From Curtobacterium sp. MCLR17_007 (GTDB taxonomy: Bacteria; Actinomycetota; Actinomycetes; Actinomycetales; Microbacteriaceae), in the NCBI RefSeq assembly GCF_003234655.2, contig NZ_CP126271.1:1426001-1490000 (forward strand): a stretch of 64,000 nucleotides of DNA, in the 5' to 3' direction. The position numbers were made by a program, and so were the translations under genes. This document shows positions 14,902 through 25,809 of this stretch, one piece after another; position 1 is the stretch's first letter; each line of letters opens with the position of its first letter. The notes below the pieces were generated by a model. The model had not been told where the DNA came from. It was given only the letters and a program-made list of their open reading frames with translations, and searched no databases.

Positions 14902-16524
14902 TTGTCCGCACGGATCCCCCCGGTCCTCCGACCCGAACACCCGACCCCGAGGGCCGTGGCCGAGCTGGCCAACGGCTTCGGCCTGCGGGTCGTCGGGTCG
15001 CTGGACGCCGTCGAGACGACCGGCGTGACCCTGAGTGCTGCCGAGGTGCAGCCGGGTGACCTGTTCGTCGGCGTGCACGGCGCGAACCGCCACGGTGCCG
15101 AGTTCGCAGCCGAGGCCGCCGAGCGCGGAGCCGTCGCGGTGCTCACCGACGCCGAGGGTGTCGACGTCGCCCAGGGGTCCGGACTGCCCGTCCTCGTCGT
15201 GGACGACCCCCGTGCGGCGCTCGGCGACGTCGCGGCATGGGTGTACCGCACCCACCCGGACGAGGCCACGGACCTGCCGCAGCTCTTCGCGGTCACCGGC
15301 ACCAACGGCAAGACCAGCACGTCGTACATCCTCGAGGGCATCCTCAAGCAGCTCGGCCTGGTCACGGGACTGAGCTCCACCGCCGAGCGTCACATCGGCT
15401 CGCTCAGCGTCACGAGCCGCCTGACCACCCCCGAGGCGAGCGAGATGCACGCCCTGCTCGCCCGCATGCGCGAGAGCGAGGTCCGCGCGGTCGCCGTCGA
15501 GGTGAGCGCGCAGGCCCTCAGCCGCCACCGCGTCGACGGCATCGTGTTCGACGTCGTCGCGTTCACCAACCTGAGTCACGACCACCTCGACGACTACGCC
15601 GACATGGAGGAGTACTACCAGGCCAAGCTGCCGCTGTTCCAGCCGGAGCACGGCCGTCGCGGCGTCGTCTCGCTCGACACCGACTGGGGTCAGCGCGTCG
15701 TCCAGGACTCCCGCATCCCGGTCACCACGATCACGGTGCACCCCGAGGTCGAGGCCGAGTGGCACGTCGACATCGTCGAGGCACACGCGGCCTACACCGA
15801 GTTCCGGCTGACCGGACCCGAGGGCCGCGAGCTCACCACCCGCGTGCCGCTCATCGGCTGGCACATGGCTGCCAACGCCGCGCTGGCGATCGTCATGCTC
15901 GTCGAGGGCGGTTTCGAGCTCGGGGCGATCGCGCACGCGCTCGAGAGCGGCCACCGGCACTACGAGGACGCCGGCGACGGCACCGTCAGCGCGATCGAGT
16001 GCTACCTGCCCGGCCGGACCGAGCGCGTGTCCGGCGACCGCGGCCCCAGCGTCTACGTCGACTTCGGCCACAGCCCCGACGCGTTCCTCAACACGCTCGC
16101 CGCCGTCCGGCAGTTCACGCCGGGCAAGGTCGTCATGCTGTTCGGCGCCGACGGGGACCGCGACACCACCAAGCGCGCGGACATGGCCCGGGTCGCTGCC
16201 GAGGGCTCCGACATCCTCGTCGTCACCGACCACCACCCGCGCTTCGAGGACGCCGCCTCGATCCGGAAGACCCTGGTCGACGCCGCCCGCGCCGCGCTGC
16301 CCGAGCACGAGATCCACGAGGTCAGCCCACCCGAAGCGGCGATCCGCACCGCCGTCGGACTCGTCGGCGAGGGCGACTCGATCCTCTGGGCCGGTCCCGG
16401 ACACCAGGACTACCGCGACATCCAGGGCGTGCGCACCCCGTACTCGGCCCGCGACGAAGCCCGCGCGGCACTCCGTGAGGCCGGCTGGGAGCCGAACGCC
16501 GGCCCGGTGGAGGACGCGCGATGA
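14902..16524 (+). CDS. murE: UDP-MurNAc-tripeptide synthetase MurE
   Basis: Adds the third residue to UDP-MurNAc-L-Ala/Gly-D-Glu using ATP. The product (540 residues from the TTG) has the P-loop GTNGKTST, the SRLTTPEA segment, the carbamoylated-Lys region YYQAKLPLF and the C-terminal FGADGDRDTTKR. At the place where meso-diaminopimelate-adding enzymes carry D-N-P-R, this protein has D-H-H-P-R (16228-16242), so its amino-acid specificity may differ. The start is uncertain: TTG at 14902 has AAGGAG only three bases away; GTG codons at 14881, 14884 and 14860 are in frame. The next gene overlaps by 4 nt (ATGA). Confidence 0.93.
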   Translation: MSARIPPVLRPEHPTPRAVAELANGFGLRVVGSLDAVETTGVTLSAAEVQPGDLFVGVHGANRHGAEFAAEAAERGAVAVLTDAEGVDVAQGSGLPVLVVDDPRAALGDVAAWVYRTHPDEATDLPQLFAVTGTNGKTSTSYILEGILKQLGLVTGLSSTAERHIGSLSVTSRLTTPEASEMHALLARMRESEVRAVAVEVSAQALSRHRVDGIVFDVVAFTNLSHDHLDDYADMEEYYQAKLPLFQPEHGRRGVVSLDTDWGQRVVQDSRIPVTTITVHPEVEAEWHVDIVEAHAAYTEFRLTGPEGRELTTRVPLIGWHMAANAALAIVMLVEGGFELGAIAHALESGHRHYEDAGDGTVSAIECYLPGRTERVSGDRGPSVYVDFGHSPDAFLNTLAAVRQFTPGKVVMLFGADGDRDTTKRADMARVAAEGSDILVVTDHHPRFEDAASIRKTLVDAARAALPEHEIHEVSPPEAAIRTAVGLVGEGDSILWAGPGHQDYRDIQGVRTPYSARDEARAALREAGWEPNAGPVEDAR

Positions 16525-17996
16525 TCGCCCTGTCCCTCGCCGAGGTCGCCGCCGCGATCGACGGCGAGCTGCTCCGCGGTGCCTCCGAGTCCGTCGTCGA
16601 CGGTCAGGTGGAGACCGATTCCCGCCTGGTCCGGCCCGGCAGCGTCTTCTTCGCGCTGCTCGGCGAGGAGACCGACGGCCACCGCTTCGTGGCCGCTGCG
16701 GCCGAGGCCGGTGCCGCACTGGTCGTCACCGAGCGGCCCGTCGACCTGCCCGACGGCTCCACCACCGCACAGATCGTCGTCCGTGACGGGTACGCCGCCC
16801 TCGCCGCGCTCGCGCACGAGGTCGTCGCCCGGGTCCGCGCCTCGAGCGCCGACCGCGTCGACGACGACGGCTCGCCCGCACCGCTCCGGGTGGTCGGCAT
16901 CACCGGCTCGAACGGCAAGACGAGCACCAAGAACATGCTCCGCACGATCCTGTCCGGACACGGCGAGACCGTCGCGCCCGAGGGCTCGTTCAACAACCAC
17001 GTCGGCGCGCCGATCTCGATGCTGCGCATCACCCACGACACCCGGTACCTGGTGGTCGAGATGGGTGCGAGCGGCAAGGGCCACATCGCCAAGCTCGTCC
17101 GCGTGGCCGAGCCGGACACCGGTGTCGTCCTCAAGGTGGGCCTGGCGCACGCGGGCGAGTTCGGCGGCATCGAGGCCACGCAGCGCGCCAAGTCCGAGAT
17201 GGTCACCGACCTGCCGGACTCGGCGACCGCCCTGCTGAACGTCGACGACGACCGGGTCGCCGCGATGCGCGACCTGACCGCCGCCCACGTCGTGGGCTTC
17301 GGTACGTCTGCCCAGGCCGACTACCGCCTGTCCGACGTCGTGACGGACCGCGACGGCACCCGCTTCACGCTCACCGCGCCTCCAGGACGCTCTGGAGGAC
17401 CGGCGCAGGTCCCCGAGACCGTCGACGTCCGCCTCGCCATCCTGGGCGAGCACCACGCCATGAACGCGACGGCCGCCCTGGCCGTCGCCCACCGCTGGGG
17501 CGTCCCGCTCGCCGACGGCGCCGCGGCACTCGCGTCGATGACGCGCGCCGAGCGCTGGCGCATGGAGCTGCTGCAGGGCGGACCCGAGGGCGTCACCGTC
17601 ATCAACGACGCCTACAACGCCTCGCCCGACTCGATGTCGGCCGCGCTCCGCACCCTGGCGCAGGTCGTGCGGCCGGGGGAGCGGACCATCGCCGTGCTCG
17701 GCGAGATGGCCGAGCTCGGCGAGTTCTCGGTGGAGGAGCACGACCGCATCGGTCGGCTCGTCGTCCGGCTCGGCATCGGGCAGCTCGTGGTCGTCGGCCG
17801 CGGTGCGATGCCCATCCACCAGGCCGCCACCCTCGAGGGGTCGTGGGACGGCGAGTCCGTGTTCATCGAGGACGTCGACGACGCCGTCCACACGCTGCAG
17901 GAGATGGTGCGCCCCGGCGACGTCGTCCTGGTGAAGTCGTCGAAGTCGGCCGGGTTGCGCTTCCTCGGCGACCGCCTCGGAGGTGTGTCCGCATGA
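16521..17996 (+). CDS. murF: UDP-MurNAc-tripeptide:D-Ala-D-Ala ligase MurF
   Basis: Adds D-alanyl-D-alanine to the UDP-MurNAc-tripeptide, the last cytoplasmic step of stem-peptide assembly. The 491-residue product shows the ATP-binding [14 protein letters not shown], the [13 protein letters not shown] segment, and the C-terminal [18 protein letters not shown]. All are standard Mur ligase motifs. The ATG overlaps the murE stop codon (ATGA), implying coupled translation, and mraY overlaps its own stop in the same way. Nothing unusual was seen in the sequence. Confidence 0.96.
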   Translation: MIALSLAEVAAAIDGELLRGASESVVDGQVETDSRLVRPGSVFFALLGEETDGHRFVAAAAEAGAALVVTERPVDLPDGSTTAQIVVRDGYAALAALAHEVVARVRASSADRVDDDGSPAPLRVVGITGSNGKTSTKNMLRTILSGHGETVAPEGSFNNHVGAPISMLRITHDTRYLVVEMGASGKGHIAKLVRVAEPDTGVVLKVGLAHAGEFGGIEATQRAKSEMVTDLPDSATALLNVDDDRVAAMRDLTAAHVVGFGTSAQADYRLSDVVTDRDGTRFTLTAPPGRSGGPAQVPETVDVRLAILGEHHAMNATAALAVAHRWGVPLADGAAALASMTRAERWRMELLQGGPEGVTVINDAYNASPDSMSAALRTLAQVVRPGERTIAVLGEMAELGEFSVEEHDRIGRLVVRLGIGQLVVVGRGAMPIHQAATLEGSWDGESVFIEDVDDAVHTLQEMVRPGDVVLVKSSKSAGLRFLGDRLGGVSA

Positions 17997-19096
17997 TCGC
18001 CCTCTTGATCGCCGGCGCGGTGTCGCTGGTGTTCACACTGCTGCTCACGCCGCTGTTCATCAAGCTGTTCCACCGGCTCGGCTGGGGACAGTTCATCCGC
18101 GACGACGGACCGCAGTCGCACCACACCAAGCGCGGCACCGCGACCATGGGCGGCATCGTCCTGATCCTCGGGACGGTGATCGGCTACTTCGTCGGGCACC
18201 TGGTCGGCCGCGACTCCGTGACGCTCTCCGGCATGCTCGTGCTCTTCCTGATGGTGGGACTCGGCTTCGTCGGGTTCGTCGACGACTTCCTCAAGGTCCG
18301 GCGGCAGCGCAGTCTCGGGCTCGGCGGCTGGGCCAAGGTGCTCGGCCAGGTCATCGTCGGGGTCATCTTCGCCACGGTGGCCCTGGTGGTCCCGTCCTCG
18401 ACCGGCAAGCCGCCGGCGTCGACGATGGTCTCCGCCATCCGGGACATCCCCTGGCTCGACTTCATGGCGCTCGGGACGGTCATCGGCACGATCCTGTTCC
18501 TGGCGTGGATCGTGCTGCTCACGGTGTCGACCTCGAACGGCGTCAACGTGGCCGACGGGCTCGACGGTCTGGCCACGGGATCGAGCATCCTGGCGATCGG
18601 GTCCTACGTGATCATCGGGTTCTGGCAGTCGAACCAGATCTGCGGTGGTTCCCGGCTCGACGCCGACACCGCACACGCCTGCTACACCGTGACCAACCCG
18701 CTCGACCTCGCTGTCGTCGCGGCGGCGGTGTGCGGCGGCCTGATCGGCTTCCTCTGGTACAACACGTCCCCGGCACAGATCTTCCTCGGGGACACCGGGT
18801 CGCTCGGCCTCGGCGGTGCCCTCGCCGGTCTCGCGATCCTCAGCCGCACCGAGCTGCTCCTGATCCTGATCGGTGGTCTGTTCTTCATCGTCACCGGGTC
18901 GGTCATCCTGCAGCGGGCGTACTTCAAGATCACCCACGGCAAGCGCATCTTCCGGATGAGTCCGCTGCACCACCACTTCGAGCTCAAGGGCTGGGCCGAG
19001 GTCACCGTCGTCGTGCGGTTCTGGATCATCGCCGGACTCTGCGTCGCCGCGGGTGTCGGGCTCTTCTACCTGGAATGGATCGCGCGCGTTGGCTGA
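17993..19096 (+). CDS. mraY: Phospho-MurNAc-pentapeptide transferase MraY
   Basis: Transfers phospho-MurNAc-pentapeptide from UDP to undecaprenyl phosphate, forming lipid I at the inner membrane face. The 367-residue protein has about ten membrane segments. Catalytic motifs are intact: the aspartate pair in [22 protein letters not shown], and the HHHFELKG loop. The start ATG overlaps the murF stop (ATGA); the frame is open upstream but inside murF. Its end overlaps the murD start by eight bases. Confidence 0.96.
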   Translation: MIALLIAGAVSLVFTLLLTPLFIKLFHRLGWGQFIRDDGPQSHHTKRGTATMGGIVLILGTVIGYFVGHLVGRDSVTLSGMLVLFLMVGLGFVGFVDDFLKVRRQRSLGLGGWAKVLGQVIVGVIFATVALVVPSSTGKPPASTMVSAIRDIPWLDFMALGTVIGTILFLAWIVLLTVSTSNGVNVADGLDGLATGSSILAIGSYVIIGFWQSNQICGGSRLDADTAHACYTVTNPLDLAVVAAAVCGGLIGFLWYNTSPAQIFLGDTGSLGLGGALAGLAILSRTELLLILIGGLFFIVTGSVILQRAYFKITHGKRIFRMSPLHHHFELKGWAEVTVVVRFWIIAGLCVAAGVGLFYLEWIARVG

Positions 19097-20624
19097 ACGA
19101 CTCGACGGCCTCGACAGCTGGTGGTCCGAGGGTTGGAAGGGCCTCGACGTCGCCGTGCTCGGGCTCGGCGCGACCGGGTTCTCCGTCGCCGACACCCTGG
19201 TCGAGCTCGGCAGCTCGGTCACGGTGTACTCGTCGGACGCCCCGGCGGACAGCGTCGAGCTGCTCGACGTGATCGGAGCGCGGTTCGTCCAGACCCCGCT
19301 CGACGCCGTCCCCACGTCGCTCGCCGAACAAGCCCCTGACCTCGTGGTCGTGTCACCCGGCCTCCCGCCGCACAACCCCACCGTGCAGTGGGCGGTCACC
19401 AACAGCACCGTGTGGGGCGACATCGAGCTCGCCTGGCGGGTGCGGGACAAGGTCGTCCGGGGCCCCGTCGCCGCCCCGTGGGTGACGATCACCGGCACGA
19501 ACGGCAAGACCACCACGACCCAGCTCACCACCGCGATGTACGAGGCCGAGGGCCTCCGCGCGGTCGCGTGCGGAAACATCGGCGTGCCGGTGCTCGACGT
19601 CGTGCGCGATCCCGACGGGTTCGACGTGCTCGTCGTCGAGCTCTCGAGCCACCAGCTGCACTACATGGCGGACTCCGGCGACGGCGCCGTGCTGCCGCTC
19701 GCGTCGGCGTGCCTGAACATCGCCGACGACCACCTCGAGTGGCACGGGTCCGCCCGGGCGTACCGGGCCGCCAAGGCCAAGGTCTACGAGCGCACCGTGC
19801 TGGCCTGCGTCTACAACGTCACCGACGACGCCACCCGCGCGATGGTCGAGGACGCGGACGTGGTCGAGGGGTGCCGCGCGGTCGGGTTCACGCCCGGCAT
19901 CCCGGGTCCCAGCGAGGTCGGCGTCGTCGAGGACGTGCTGTGCGACCGCGCCTTCACCGAGGACCGCCGGAACAGCGCGCTCGAGCTCGCGACCCACGCC
20001 GACCTGGTGCAGGCCGGGCTCGACAGCCCGCACATGACGATGAACGTGCTCGCGGCGGCGGCACTGGCCCGCGCCGGGTCCGTCCGACCGAGTTCGATCC
20101 AGCGCGCGGTCCAGGCCTTCCGAGCCGACCACCACCGCACCGAGCGCGTCGCGACGAGCGCCGACGGCATCGTCTGGGTCGACGACTCGAAGGCGACGAA
20201 CCCGCACGCGGCCACCGCCTCGCTGTCGTCCTTCGAGTCCGTCGTGTGGATCCTCGGCGGGCAGTTCAAGGGCGTCGACATCGACGGACTCGTCGCGCGG
20301 TTCGGTCCCGCCGCGCGCGGCGTCGTCGTGATCGGCACCGACCGGACCCCCGTGCTCGAGGCATTCGCGCGACACGCGCCGACGGTACCGCTCCTGCAGG
20401 TCGAAGCACCGGACACTGATCAGGTCATGCCCGAGGCGGTCCGGCATGCCGCGTCGGTCGCGAGACCGGGCGACACGGTCCTCCTCGCACCGGCCGCTGC
20501 GTCGTTCGACCAGTTCGGTTCCTACGCGGACCGGGGTCGCCGGTTCGCGGCGGCGGTCCACGAGCACCTGGGAGGAAACGCCGATGGCGACGACACCGAC
20601 GGACCTTCCGACCACTGCGCGTAG
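19089..20624 (+). CDS. murD: UDP-MurNAc-L-alanine--D-glutamate ligase MurD
   Basis: Adds D-glutamate to UDP-MurNAc-L-alanine. The 511-residue product has the N-terminal nucleotide-binding fold ([17 protein letters not shown]), the P-loop [13 protein letters not shown], the [10 protein letters not shown] segment and the C-terminal [13 protein letters not shown]. The start is assigned to TTG at 19089, overlapping the mraY stop by eight bases and giving [12 protein letters not shown]; an earlier in-frame codon at 19053 would lie well inside mraY. No strong Shine-Dalgarno is visible, so translation is probably coupled to mraY. The 3' end overlaps ftsW by 41 bases. Confidence 0.94.
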   Translation: MAERLDGLDSWWSEGWKGLDVAVLGLGATGFSVADTLVELGSSVTVYSSDAPADSVELLDVIGARFVQTPLDAVPTSLAEQAPDLVVVSPGLPPHNPTVQWAVTNSTVWGDIELAWRVRDKVVRGPVAAPWVTITGTNGKTTTTQLTTAMYEAEGLRAVACGNIGVPVLDVVRDPDGFDVLVVELSSHQLHYMADSGDGAVLPLASACLNIADDHLEWHGSARAYRAAKAKVYERTVLACVYNVTDDATRAMVEDADVVEGCRAVGFTPGIPGPSEVGVVEDVLCDRAFTEDRRNSALELATHADLVQAGLDSPHMTMNVLAAAALARAGSVRPSSIQRAVQAFRADHHRTERVATSADGIVWVDDSKATNPHAATASLSSFESVVWILGGQFKGVDIDGLVARFGPAARGVVVIGTDRTPVLEAFARHAPTVPLLQVEAPDTDQVMPEAVRHAASVARPGDTVLLAPAAASFDQFGSYADRGRRFAAAVHEHLGGNADGDDTDGPSDHCA

Positions 20625-21885
20625 CGGCCGGAGCACGAGCGGTCAGCCGAGCAGGACGCGTCGTCCGAACGGTGCGGTCGTCGCGGTGAAGAACGTCTTC
20701 GTCGCGGAGTCCAGCACCTTCTACTCGATCCTCGGCGTCACGCTGTTCCTGGTCGTCTTCGGCGTCGTGATGGTGCTGTCGTCCTCGAGCGTCGAGCAGT
20801 ACGCCAAGACGCACGACTTCTTCGGCGCCTTCACCCGCCAGGGTCTGTACGCGATCATCGGCGTGCCGCTCATGCTCGTGGCGAGCCGGATCCCGACCGG
20901 CGTGTGGCGGAAGTACTCGCGCTGGGTCATCGTGCTCGGTCTCGTCGTGCAGGCGGCGGTCGTGCTGACGCCGCTCGGCTACTCGATCCAGGGCAACCGG
21001 AACTGGATCAAGCTCGGCACCTTCACCGCCCAGCCGTCCGAGATCCTCAAGCTCGCCCTCGTGCTCGGCATCGGCACGATCGTCTACCAGAAGCGCTTCA
21101 AGCTCGACCAGTGGAAGCAGATCCTGCCGCCCATCGGCCTCGTGACGGCCGGCTCGATCGGCCTCGTGCTGTTCGGCGGTGACCAGGGGACCGCGATGGT
21201 CATGATGATCCTGGTCTTCGGCGCGATGTTCGTCGGCGGGGTCCGGCTGCGGCACATCGGTCTCGGCGTCGGCGCGATCCTGGTCCTGCTGCCGTTCATC
21301 ACGATGGCGTCGAGCTCCCGGTCGTCCCGCATCAGCGCGTGGTTGTCGGGCTGCACCGACACCAGCCAGTACCAGGACCTCTGCTGGCAGCCCGTCCACG
21401 GCATGTGGGCGCTGGCGTCCGGCGGCGTGTTCGGCGTCGGCCTCGGCAACTCCAAGGCGAAGTGGTCGTGGCTGCCCGAGGCGGACAACGACTACATCTT
21501 CGCGATCATCGGCGAAGAGCTCGGCCTGATCGGTGCCGTCGTCGTCCTGGCGCTGTTCGTCGTGCTCGCCGTCAGCATGGTCCGCATCATCCGGCTCTCC
21601 GACGACGCCTTCGTGCGCACCGTCACCGGCGGGGTGCTCGCGTGGATCATCGGCCAGGCGCTCGTCAACATCGGGGTGGTCCTCGGGCTGCTCCCCGTGC
21701 TCGGCGTCCCGCTCCCGCTCATCTCGGCCGGTGGGTCGGCGCTCATCATGACCCTCGTGGCGATCGGCGTCGTGCTCTCCTTCGCCCGTGACCTGCCGAG
21801 TCGGCACGACCTCGCTGCCCGCGGTGCGGCGCGACTGCCCGACGCTGCGCGCGGCGTCCCGCTCGTGGACGGTCGACGCCGATGA
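20584..21885 (+). CDS. ftsW: Septal peptidoglycan glycosyltransferase FtsW (SEDS family)
   Basis: SEDS-family polymerase that links lipid II into glycan strands at the septum with FtsI. The 433-residue protein has about ten transmembrane segments; the functional core motifs [19 protein letters not shown], and near the C-terminus [16 protein letters not shown] are present, with the conserved Glu/Asp loop [19 protein letters not shown] at 20584 is preceded by GGAGG with eight bases of spacing. The reading frame begins inside the murD end. Its stop overlaps the murG start (ATGA). Confidence 0.95.
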   Translation: MATTPTDLPTTARSGRSTSGQPSRTRRPNGAVVAVKNVFVAESSTFYSILGVTLFLVVFGVVMVLSSSSVEQYAKTHDFFGAFTRQGLYAIIGVPLMLVASRIPTGVWRKYSRWVIVLGLVVQAAVVLTPLGYSIQGNRNWIKLGTFTAQPSEILKLALVLGIGTIVYQKRFKLDQWKQILPPIGLVTAGSIGLVLFGGDQGTAMVMMILVFGAMFVGGVRLRHIGLGVGAILVLLPFITMASSSRSSRISAWLSGCTDTSQYQDLCWQPVHGMWALASGGVFGVGLGNSKAKWSWLPEADNDYIFAIIGEELGLIGAVVVLALFVVLAVSMVRIIRLSDDAFVRTVTGGVLAWIIGQALVNIGVVLGLLPVLGVPLPLISAGGSALIMTLVAIGVVLSFARDLPSRHDLAARGAARLPDAARGVPLVDGRRR

Positions 21886-22997
21886 GCACGTACCTCTTCG
21901 CCGGCGGGGGCACCGCCGGGCACGTCAACCCCCTGCTCGCCGTCGCCGACCGGCTGACCGAGCGGTCACCGGACGACCGGGTGATCGTGCTCGGGACGGC
22001 CGAGGGACTCGAGTCCCGCCTCGTCCCGATGCGTGGGTACGAGCTCCTGACGATCCCGCGCCTGCCGTTCCCGCGCAAGCCGAACGCCGCGGCGCTGCGG
22101 TTCCCCGGGGCGTTCTGGCGGGCCGTCCGGCAGACCGAGGCGATCATCCGCGACCGCGGCGTCGACGTCGTGCTCGGTGTCGGGGGCTACGCCTCCGCGC
22201 CGGCCTACATCGCGGCGAAGCGGACCGGCACGCCGATCGTCGTGCACGAACAGAACGCCAAGCCGGGCCTGGCGAACCGACTGGCGGCGTTCCTGACGCG
22301 GCACGTCGGGGTCACGTTCGCGAACACGCGACTGCGACACGCCCGTGTCGTCGGCATGCCGCTGCGCCGCGAGGTCGAGTCCCTCGACCGACGGGCGAGC
22401 CGTGCCGCGGGACTCGCCGAGTTCGGCCTCGACCCCGCGCGGCCGGTGCTGCTCGTCACCGGCGGGTCCTCGGGCGCGCGCAGCATCAACCGCACCGTGA
22501 ACCGCTCCGCCGCCAGCATCGTCGGTGCCGGATGGCAGGTGCTGCACGTCGTCGGTGGCAACTCCGACATCGGTCCGAGCGACCTGGACGGCTACACGGT
22601 GCTGCCGTACTGCGACCGGATGGACCTGGCGTACGCGGCGTCGGACTTCGTGGTCTCGCGCTCCGGCGCGGGGATGGTGTGCGAGCTCACCGCGGTCGGC
22701 TTGCCCAGCGTGCTCGTGCCGTACCCTGTCGGCAACGGCGAGCAGCGGCACAACGCCCGCGACGTCGTCGAGGCGGGCGGCGCGGTGCTCGTGGCCGACG
22801 AGGAATTCGACCAGGACTGGGTGACGTTCCACCTGCTGGACATCCTGCAGGACCGTGCCCGCATCGCGGACATGGCGGTCCGGGCAGGCAGCGTCGGCCA
22901 CCGAGACGGTGCCGACCGCATGACCGACCTCGCCCTCGACGCAGCCCGGTCCGTCAGCAGCGAGCGCGCCGGCAGCACCACGGAGGAGCAACCATGA
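21882..22997 (+). CDS. murG: Lipid II synthase MurG (GlcNAc transferase)
   Basis: Membrane-associated GT-B glycosyltransferase that adds GlcNAc from UDP-GlcNAc to lipid I, giving lipid II. The 371-residue protein begins with the glycine-rich loop [12 protein letters not shown] and includes [35 protein letters not shown] and the UDP-GlcNAc-binding region [19 protein letters not shown]. Both overlaps with neighbours are 4-nt ATGA junctions. Family membership is unambiguous. Confidence 0.96.
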   Translation: MSTYLFAGGGTAGHVNPLLAVADRLTERSPDDRVIVLGTAEGLESRLVPMRGYELLTIPRLPFPRKPNAAALRFPGAFWRAVRQTEAIIRDRGVDVVLGVGGYASAPAYIAAKRTGTPIVVHEQNAKPGLANRLAAFLTRHVGVTFANTRLRHARVVGMPLRREVESLDRRASRAAGLAEFGLDPARPVLLVTGGSSGARSINRTVNRSAASIVGAGWQVLHVVGGNSDIGPSDLDGYTVLPYCDRMDLAYAASDFVVSRSGAGMVCELTAVGLPSVLVPYPVGNGEQRHNARDVVEAGGAVLVADEEFDQDWVTFHLLDILQDRARIADMAVRAGSVGHRDGADRMTDLALDAARSVSSERAGSTTEEQP

Positions 22998-24433
22998 CCA
23001 TCAAGCCGGACCTGACCCAGCCGATCCCGGACGACCTCGGCACGGTCCACTTCGTCGGCATCGGCGGCTCCGGCATGAGCGGCATCGCGCGGCTGTTCCT
23101 GGCGGCCGGCCACACCGTCACGGGCAGCGACTCCCGCGAGACCGCCACCACCGGCCGCATGCGCGAACTCGGCGCCGAGGTCCACATCGGCCACGACGCC
23201 GCGAACGTCGGTGCCGCGGACACGATCGTCGTCACGAGTGCGCTCTGGCCTGACAACCCCGAACTGCTCGAGGCCCGGCGCCGCGGTCTGCCCGTGCTGC
23301 ACCGGTCGCAGGCCCTCGCCGCGCTCATCGCCCAGCACCGCCTGGTCGCGGTCGCCGGCGCCCACGGCAAGACCACCTCGACGGGCATGATCGTGACCGC
23401 GATGGTCGAGCTCGGGCTCGACCCGAGCTTCGTCAACGGCGGGGTGATCCAGTCGCTCGGCACGAGCTCGGCCCCCGGTTCGAGCGACCTGTTCGTCGTC
23501 GAGGCCGACGAGTCCGACGGCTCCTTCCTGCTCTACGACGTCGCCGTCGCGCTCATCACGAACGTGGACGCCGACCACCTCGACCACTACGGCACGGAAG
23601 CCGCCTTCATCGACGCCTTCGTCGAGTTCGCCGCGAAGGCCGGCGAGCGGGTCGTCGTCTCGAGTGACGACGCGGGCGCGAAGCGCGTCACCGAGGGCGT
23701 GCGAGCCCGCCCGGACGCGCCGCAGGTCACGACCTTCGGCGAAGCCGTCGACGCCGACGTCCGGATCGAGCGCATCGTCGAGTCCGCCGGCGTCGAGGTC
23801 GACTTCCGTGCCGACGGCCGCTCGCACCACCTGACCCTGCGCGTGCCCGGACGGCACAACGCGGTCAACGCCGTCGGCGCGTTCGCCGTGCTGGTCGGGC
23901 TGGGCGTCGCGCCCGAGGACGCGGTGCGCGGGCTCGAGGCCTTCGGCGGCACCGAGCGTCGGTTCGAGCTGCACGGTGTCGAGCGCGGCGTGTCGGTGTA
24001 CGACGACTACGCGCACCACCCCACCGAGGTCGCGGCGGCACTCCGGGCCGCGCGCAACGTCGTCGGCGACGGTCGGATCATCGCGATCCACCAGCCGCAC
24101 CTGTACTCGCGCACGCAGCTGATGGCGGGCGACTTCGCGAAGGTCTACGAGGACCTCGCCGACCACACCGTCGTCCTCGACGTCTACGGTGCCCGTGAGG
24201 ACCCGGTCCCGGGCGTGACCGGCGCCCTGGTGCAGGAGCGCTTCGTCGACCAGTCCCGCGTCGAGTACCTGCCCGACTGGGCCGACGCCTCGGCCCGCGC
24301 GGCCGAGGTCGCGCGGGACGGCGACATCATCATGACCCTCAGCTGCGGTGACGTGTACCGGATCATCCCGCAGGTGCTCGGCGCACTCCAGGACGACAGC
24401 GCGCTCCGGGTCGACGGAGCACCCGCCCGGTGA
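22994..24433 (+). CDS. murC: UDP-N-acetylmuramate--L-alanine ligase MurC
   Basis: First amino-acid ligase of stem-peptide synthesis, adding L-alanine (or glycine) to UDP-MurNAc. The 479-residue product has the N-terminal [16 protein letters not shown], the ATP-binding [14 protein letters not shown], the [12 protein letters not shown] segment and [14 protein letters not shown]. The ATG overlaps the murG stop and has GGAGG upstream (GGAGGAGCAACC-ATG). In Microbacteriaceae with B-type peptidoglycan, glycine can take the first position, but specificity cannot be read from these motifs. Confidence 0.96.
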   Translation: MTIKPDLTQPIPDDLGTVHFVGIGGSGMSGIARLFLAAGHTVTGSDSRETATTGRMRELGAEVHIGHDAANVGAADTIVVTSALWPDNPELLEARRRGLPVLHRSQALAALIAQHRLVAVAGAHGKTTSTGMIVTAMVELGLDPSFVNGGVIQSLGTSSAPGSSDLFVVEADESDGSFLLYDVAVALITNVDADHLDHYGTEAAFIDAFVEFAAKAGERVVVSSDDAGAKRVTEGVRARPDAPQVTTFGEAVDADVRIERIVESAGVEVDFRADGRSHHLTLRVPGRHNAVNAVGAFAVLVGLGVAPEDAVRGLEAFGGTERRFELHGVERGVSVYDDYAHHPTEVAAALRAARNVVGDGRIIAIHQPHLYSRTQLMAGDFAKVYEDLADHTVVLDVYGAREDPVPGVTGALVQERFVDQSRVEYLPDWADASARAAEVARDGDIIMTLSCGDVYRIIPQVLGALQDDSALRVDGAPAR

Positions 24434-25617
24434 AGCGTCCCGAGGGCTTCGACGAGCGTCCGGCCGCGCCGGCTGCTCCCGCCGAGGCGGAGCACGCACC
24501 GCGCGAGCGACGGGTCCCGCGCATGCCGCGGCTGTCGGTCCGTCGCGGCGCGGCCGACACCCGGGAGGCCCGGCCCGACACCGACGCGCCGGCTGCGGCC
24601 GACGAGACGGTCGCACCGGACGTCCCCACCACCTCCGCCCTGCGGGCGTCGCACCCCGTCGCGGACGTCGCGCCCGCGCAGGACGGGGCGCGACGTCCGC
24701 GCGGGGGTGCGACGGCGGGCGAGGGCGACCAGCTCGCCGGCGTGACCGACGTGATCGACCTGCACCGGCCCTCCAGTCCGCCGCATCCGGACACGGACGC
24801 ACCCGACGCGCCGATCGGCTCGAAGGTCCGCGCCGCCGAGACCGCGCGCGAGGCGCGCGCGGCCCGCAAGCGTCGCCGCCTGCTCGAGCGCACCGAGGTG
24901 CGGCGGTTCACGAGGCGCTCCCGGCACCGGCGCGCCGTCGGCATCACCGCGGCGAGCGTGGTGCTGGTGCTCGGCGTGTCGATCCTGGTCGCGGTGTTCT
25001 CCCCGCTGATGGCGCTCCGCACGATCGAGATCAAGGGCACCAGCCGTGTGGACGACACGCAGCTGCGTCAGGCGCTCTCGGACCAGATGGGCACCCCGCT
25101 CGCACGGCTCGACTTCGACGCGATCAAGAAGGACATCGCGGGCTTCCCGCTCATCGAGAGCTACGTCACCGAAGAGGAACCGCCGCACACCCTGGTCGTC
25201 ACGGTGACCGAGCGCACGCCCGTGGTCGCCGTGAAGTCCGGCGACGCGTTCCAGCTGGTCGACCCCGCCGGCATCGTCGTCCAGTCCTCGCCGACGCAGC
25301 CGGAGACGATGCCCGTCGCGGACATCGGCCGCACACAGCTCGGCTCGAGCGTGTTCCGCACCATGACCGAGGTCGTCCTGGCGCTGCCCTCGGCTGTGCG
25401 CTCGCAGGTGTCGGGTGTCGCGGCGTCGACCGCGGACGACGTGACGCTGACCATGAAGGACGGGTCGCGCGTCGTCTGGGGGAGCCCGGACGACTCGGAC
25501 GCCAAGGCGGCGCTCCTCGACGCCCTCGTCAAGGACCACGCGACGCGCGACCCGGGGACGGCCGTCGAGTACGACGTCTCGGCGCCGGACAACGGCATCA
25601 TCCGCGCACAGTCCTGA
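24430..25617 (+). CDS. ftsQ: Cell division protein FtsQ
   Basis: Bitopic divisome scaffold linking early and late division proteins. The 395-residue product has a very long, Pro/Ala/Arg/Asp-rich cytoplasmic N-terminus (about 170 residues, likely disordered), one transmembrane helix ([17 protein letters not shown]), a POTRA domain ([20 protein letters not shown]) and the FtsQ domain ([14 protein letters not shown]). The GTG start overlaps the murC stop (GTGA). FtsQ length varies among actinobacteria; the N-terminal extension here is at the long end. A 192-bp gap with its own promoter signals separates it from ftsZ. Confidence 0.93.
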   Translation: MKRPEGFDERPAAPAAPAEAEHAPRERRVPRMPRLSVRRGAADTREARPDTDAPAAADETVAPDVPTTSALRASHPVADVAPAQDGARRPRGGATAGEGDQLAGVTDVIDLHRPSSPPHPDTDAPDAPIGSKVRAAETAREARAARKRRRLLERTEVRRFTRRSRHRRAVGITAASVVLVLGVSILVAVFSPLMALRTIEIKGTSRVDDTQLRQALSDQMGTPLARLDFDAIKKDIAGFPLIESYVTEEEPPHTLVVTVTERTPVVAVKSGDAFQLVDPAGIVVQSSPTQPETMPVADIGRTQLGSSVFRTMTEVVLALPSAVRSQVSGVAASTADDVTLTMKDGSRVVWGSPDDSDAKAALLDALVKDHATRDPGTAVEYDVSAPDNGIIRAQS

Positions 25618-25724
25618 CCCGTTCGGACGGCCCGGGTCGTGCCGGCCGCGGGGAGCAGCGAGAATTGCGGGACCACATCGCCGACACGCGGCGTGGCGGG
25701 ACGACACCGCGGGGAGCGCCCCCG

Positions 25725-25789
25725 TAGCGTCGTCGCAAGCACCACACCTAGCAGCAAAAACCCCCAACTTCAAGTGGAGGTTGAGGGTT
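25725..25789 (+). promoter_or_regulatory. ftsZ leader with nested inverted repeat
   Basis: TAGCGT (25725-25730) is a candidate -10. Downstream, AACCCCCAAC (25759-25768) and GTTGAGGGTT (25780-25789) form a 10-bp imperfect inverted repeat enclosing the palindrome ACTTCAAGT (25767-25775). Similar CAAC/GTTGAGG sequences precede ftsZ in other actinobacteria as far as I recall. Confidence 0.45.
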
Positions 25790-25809
25790 CAACCGGAGGC
25801 CGGACTGAC

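Noticed and set aside
14848..16719. Minus-strand open frame opposite murE
   Set aside because: murE is unmistakable on the plus strand; the antisense translation has no motif.
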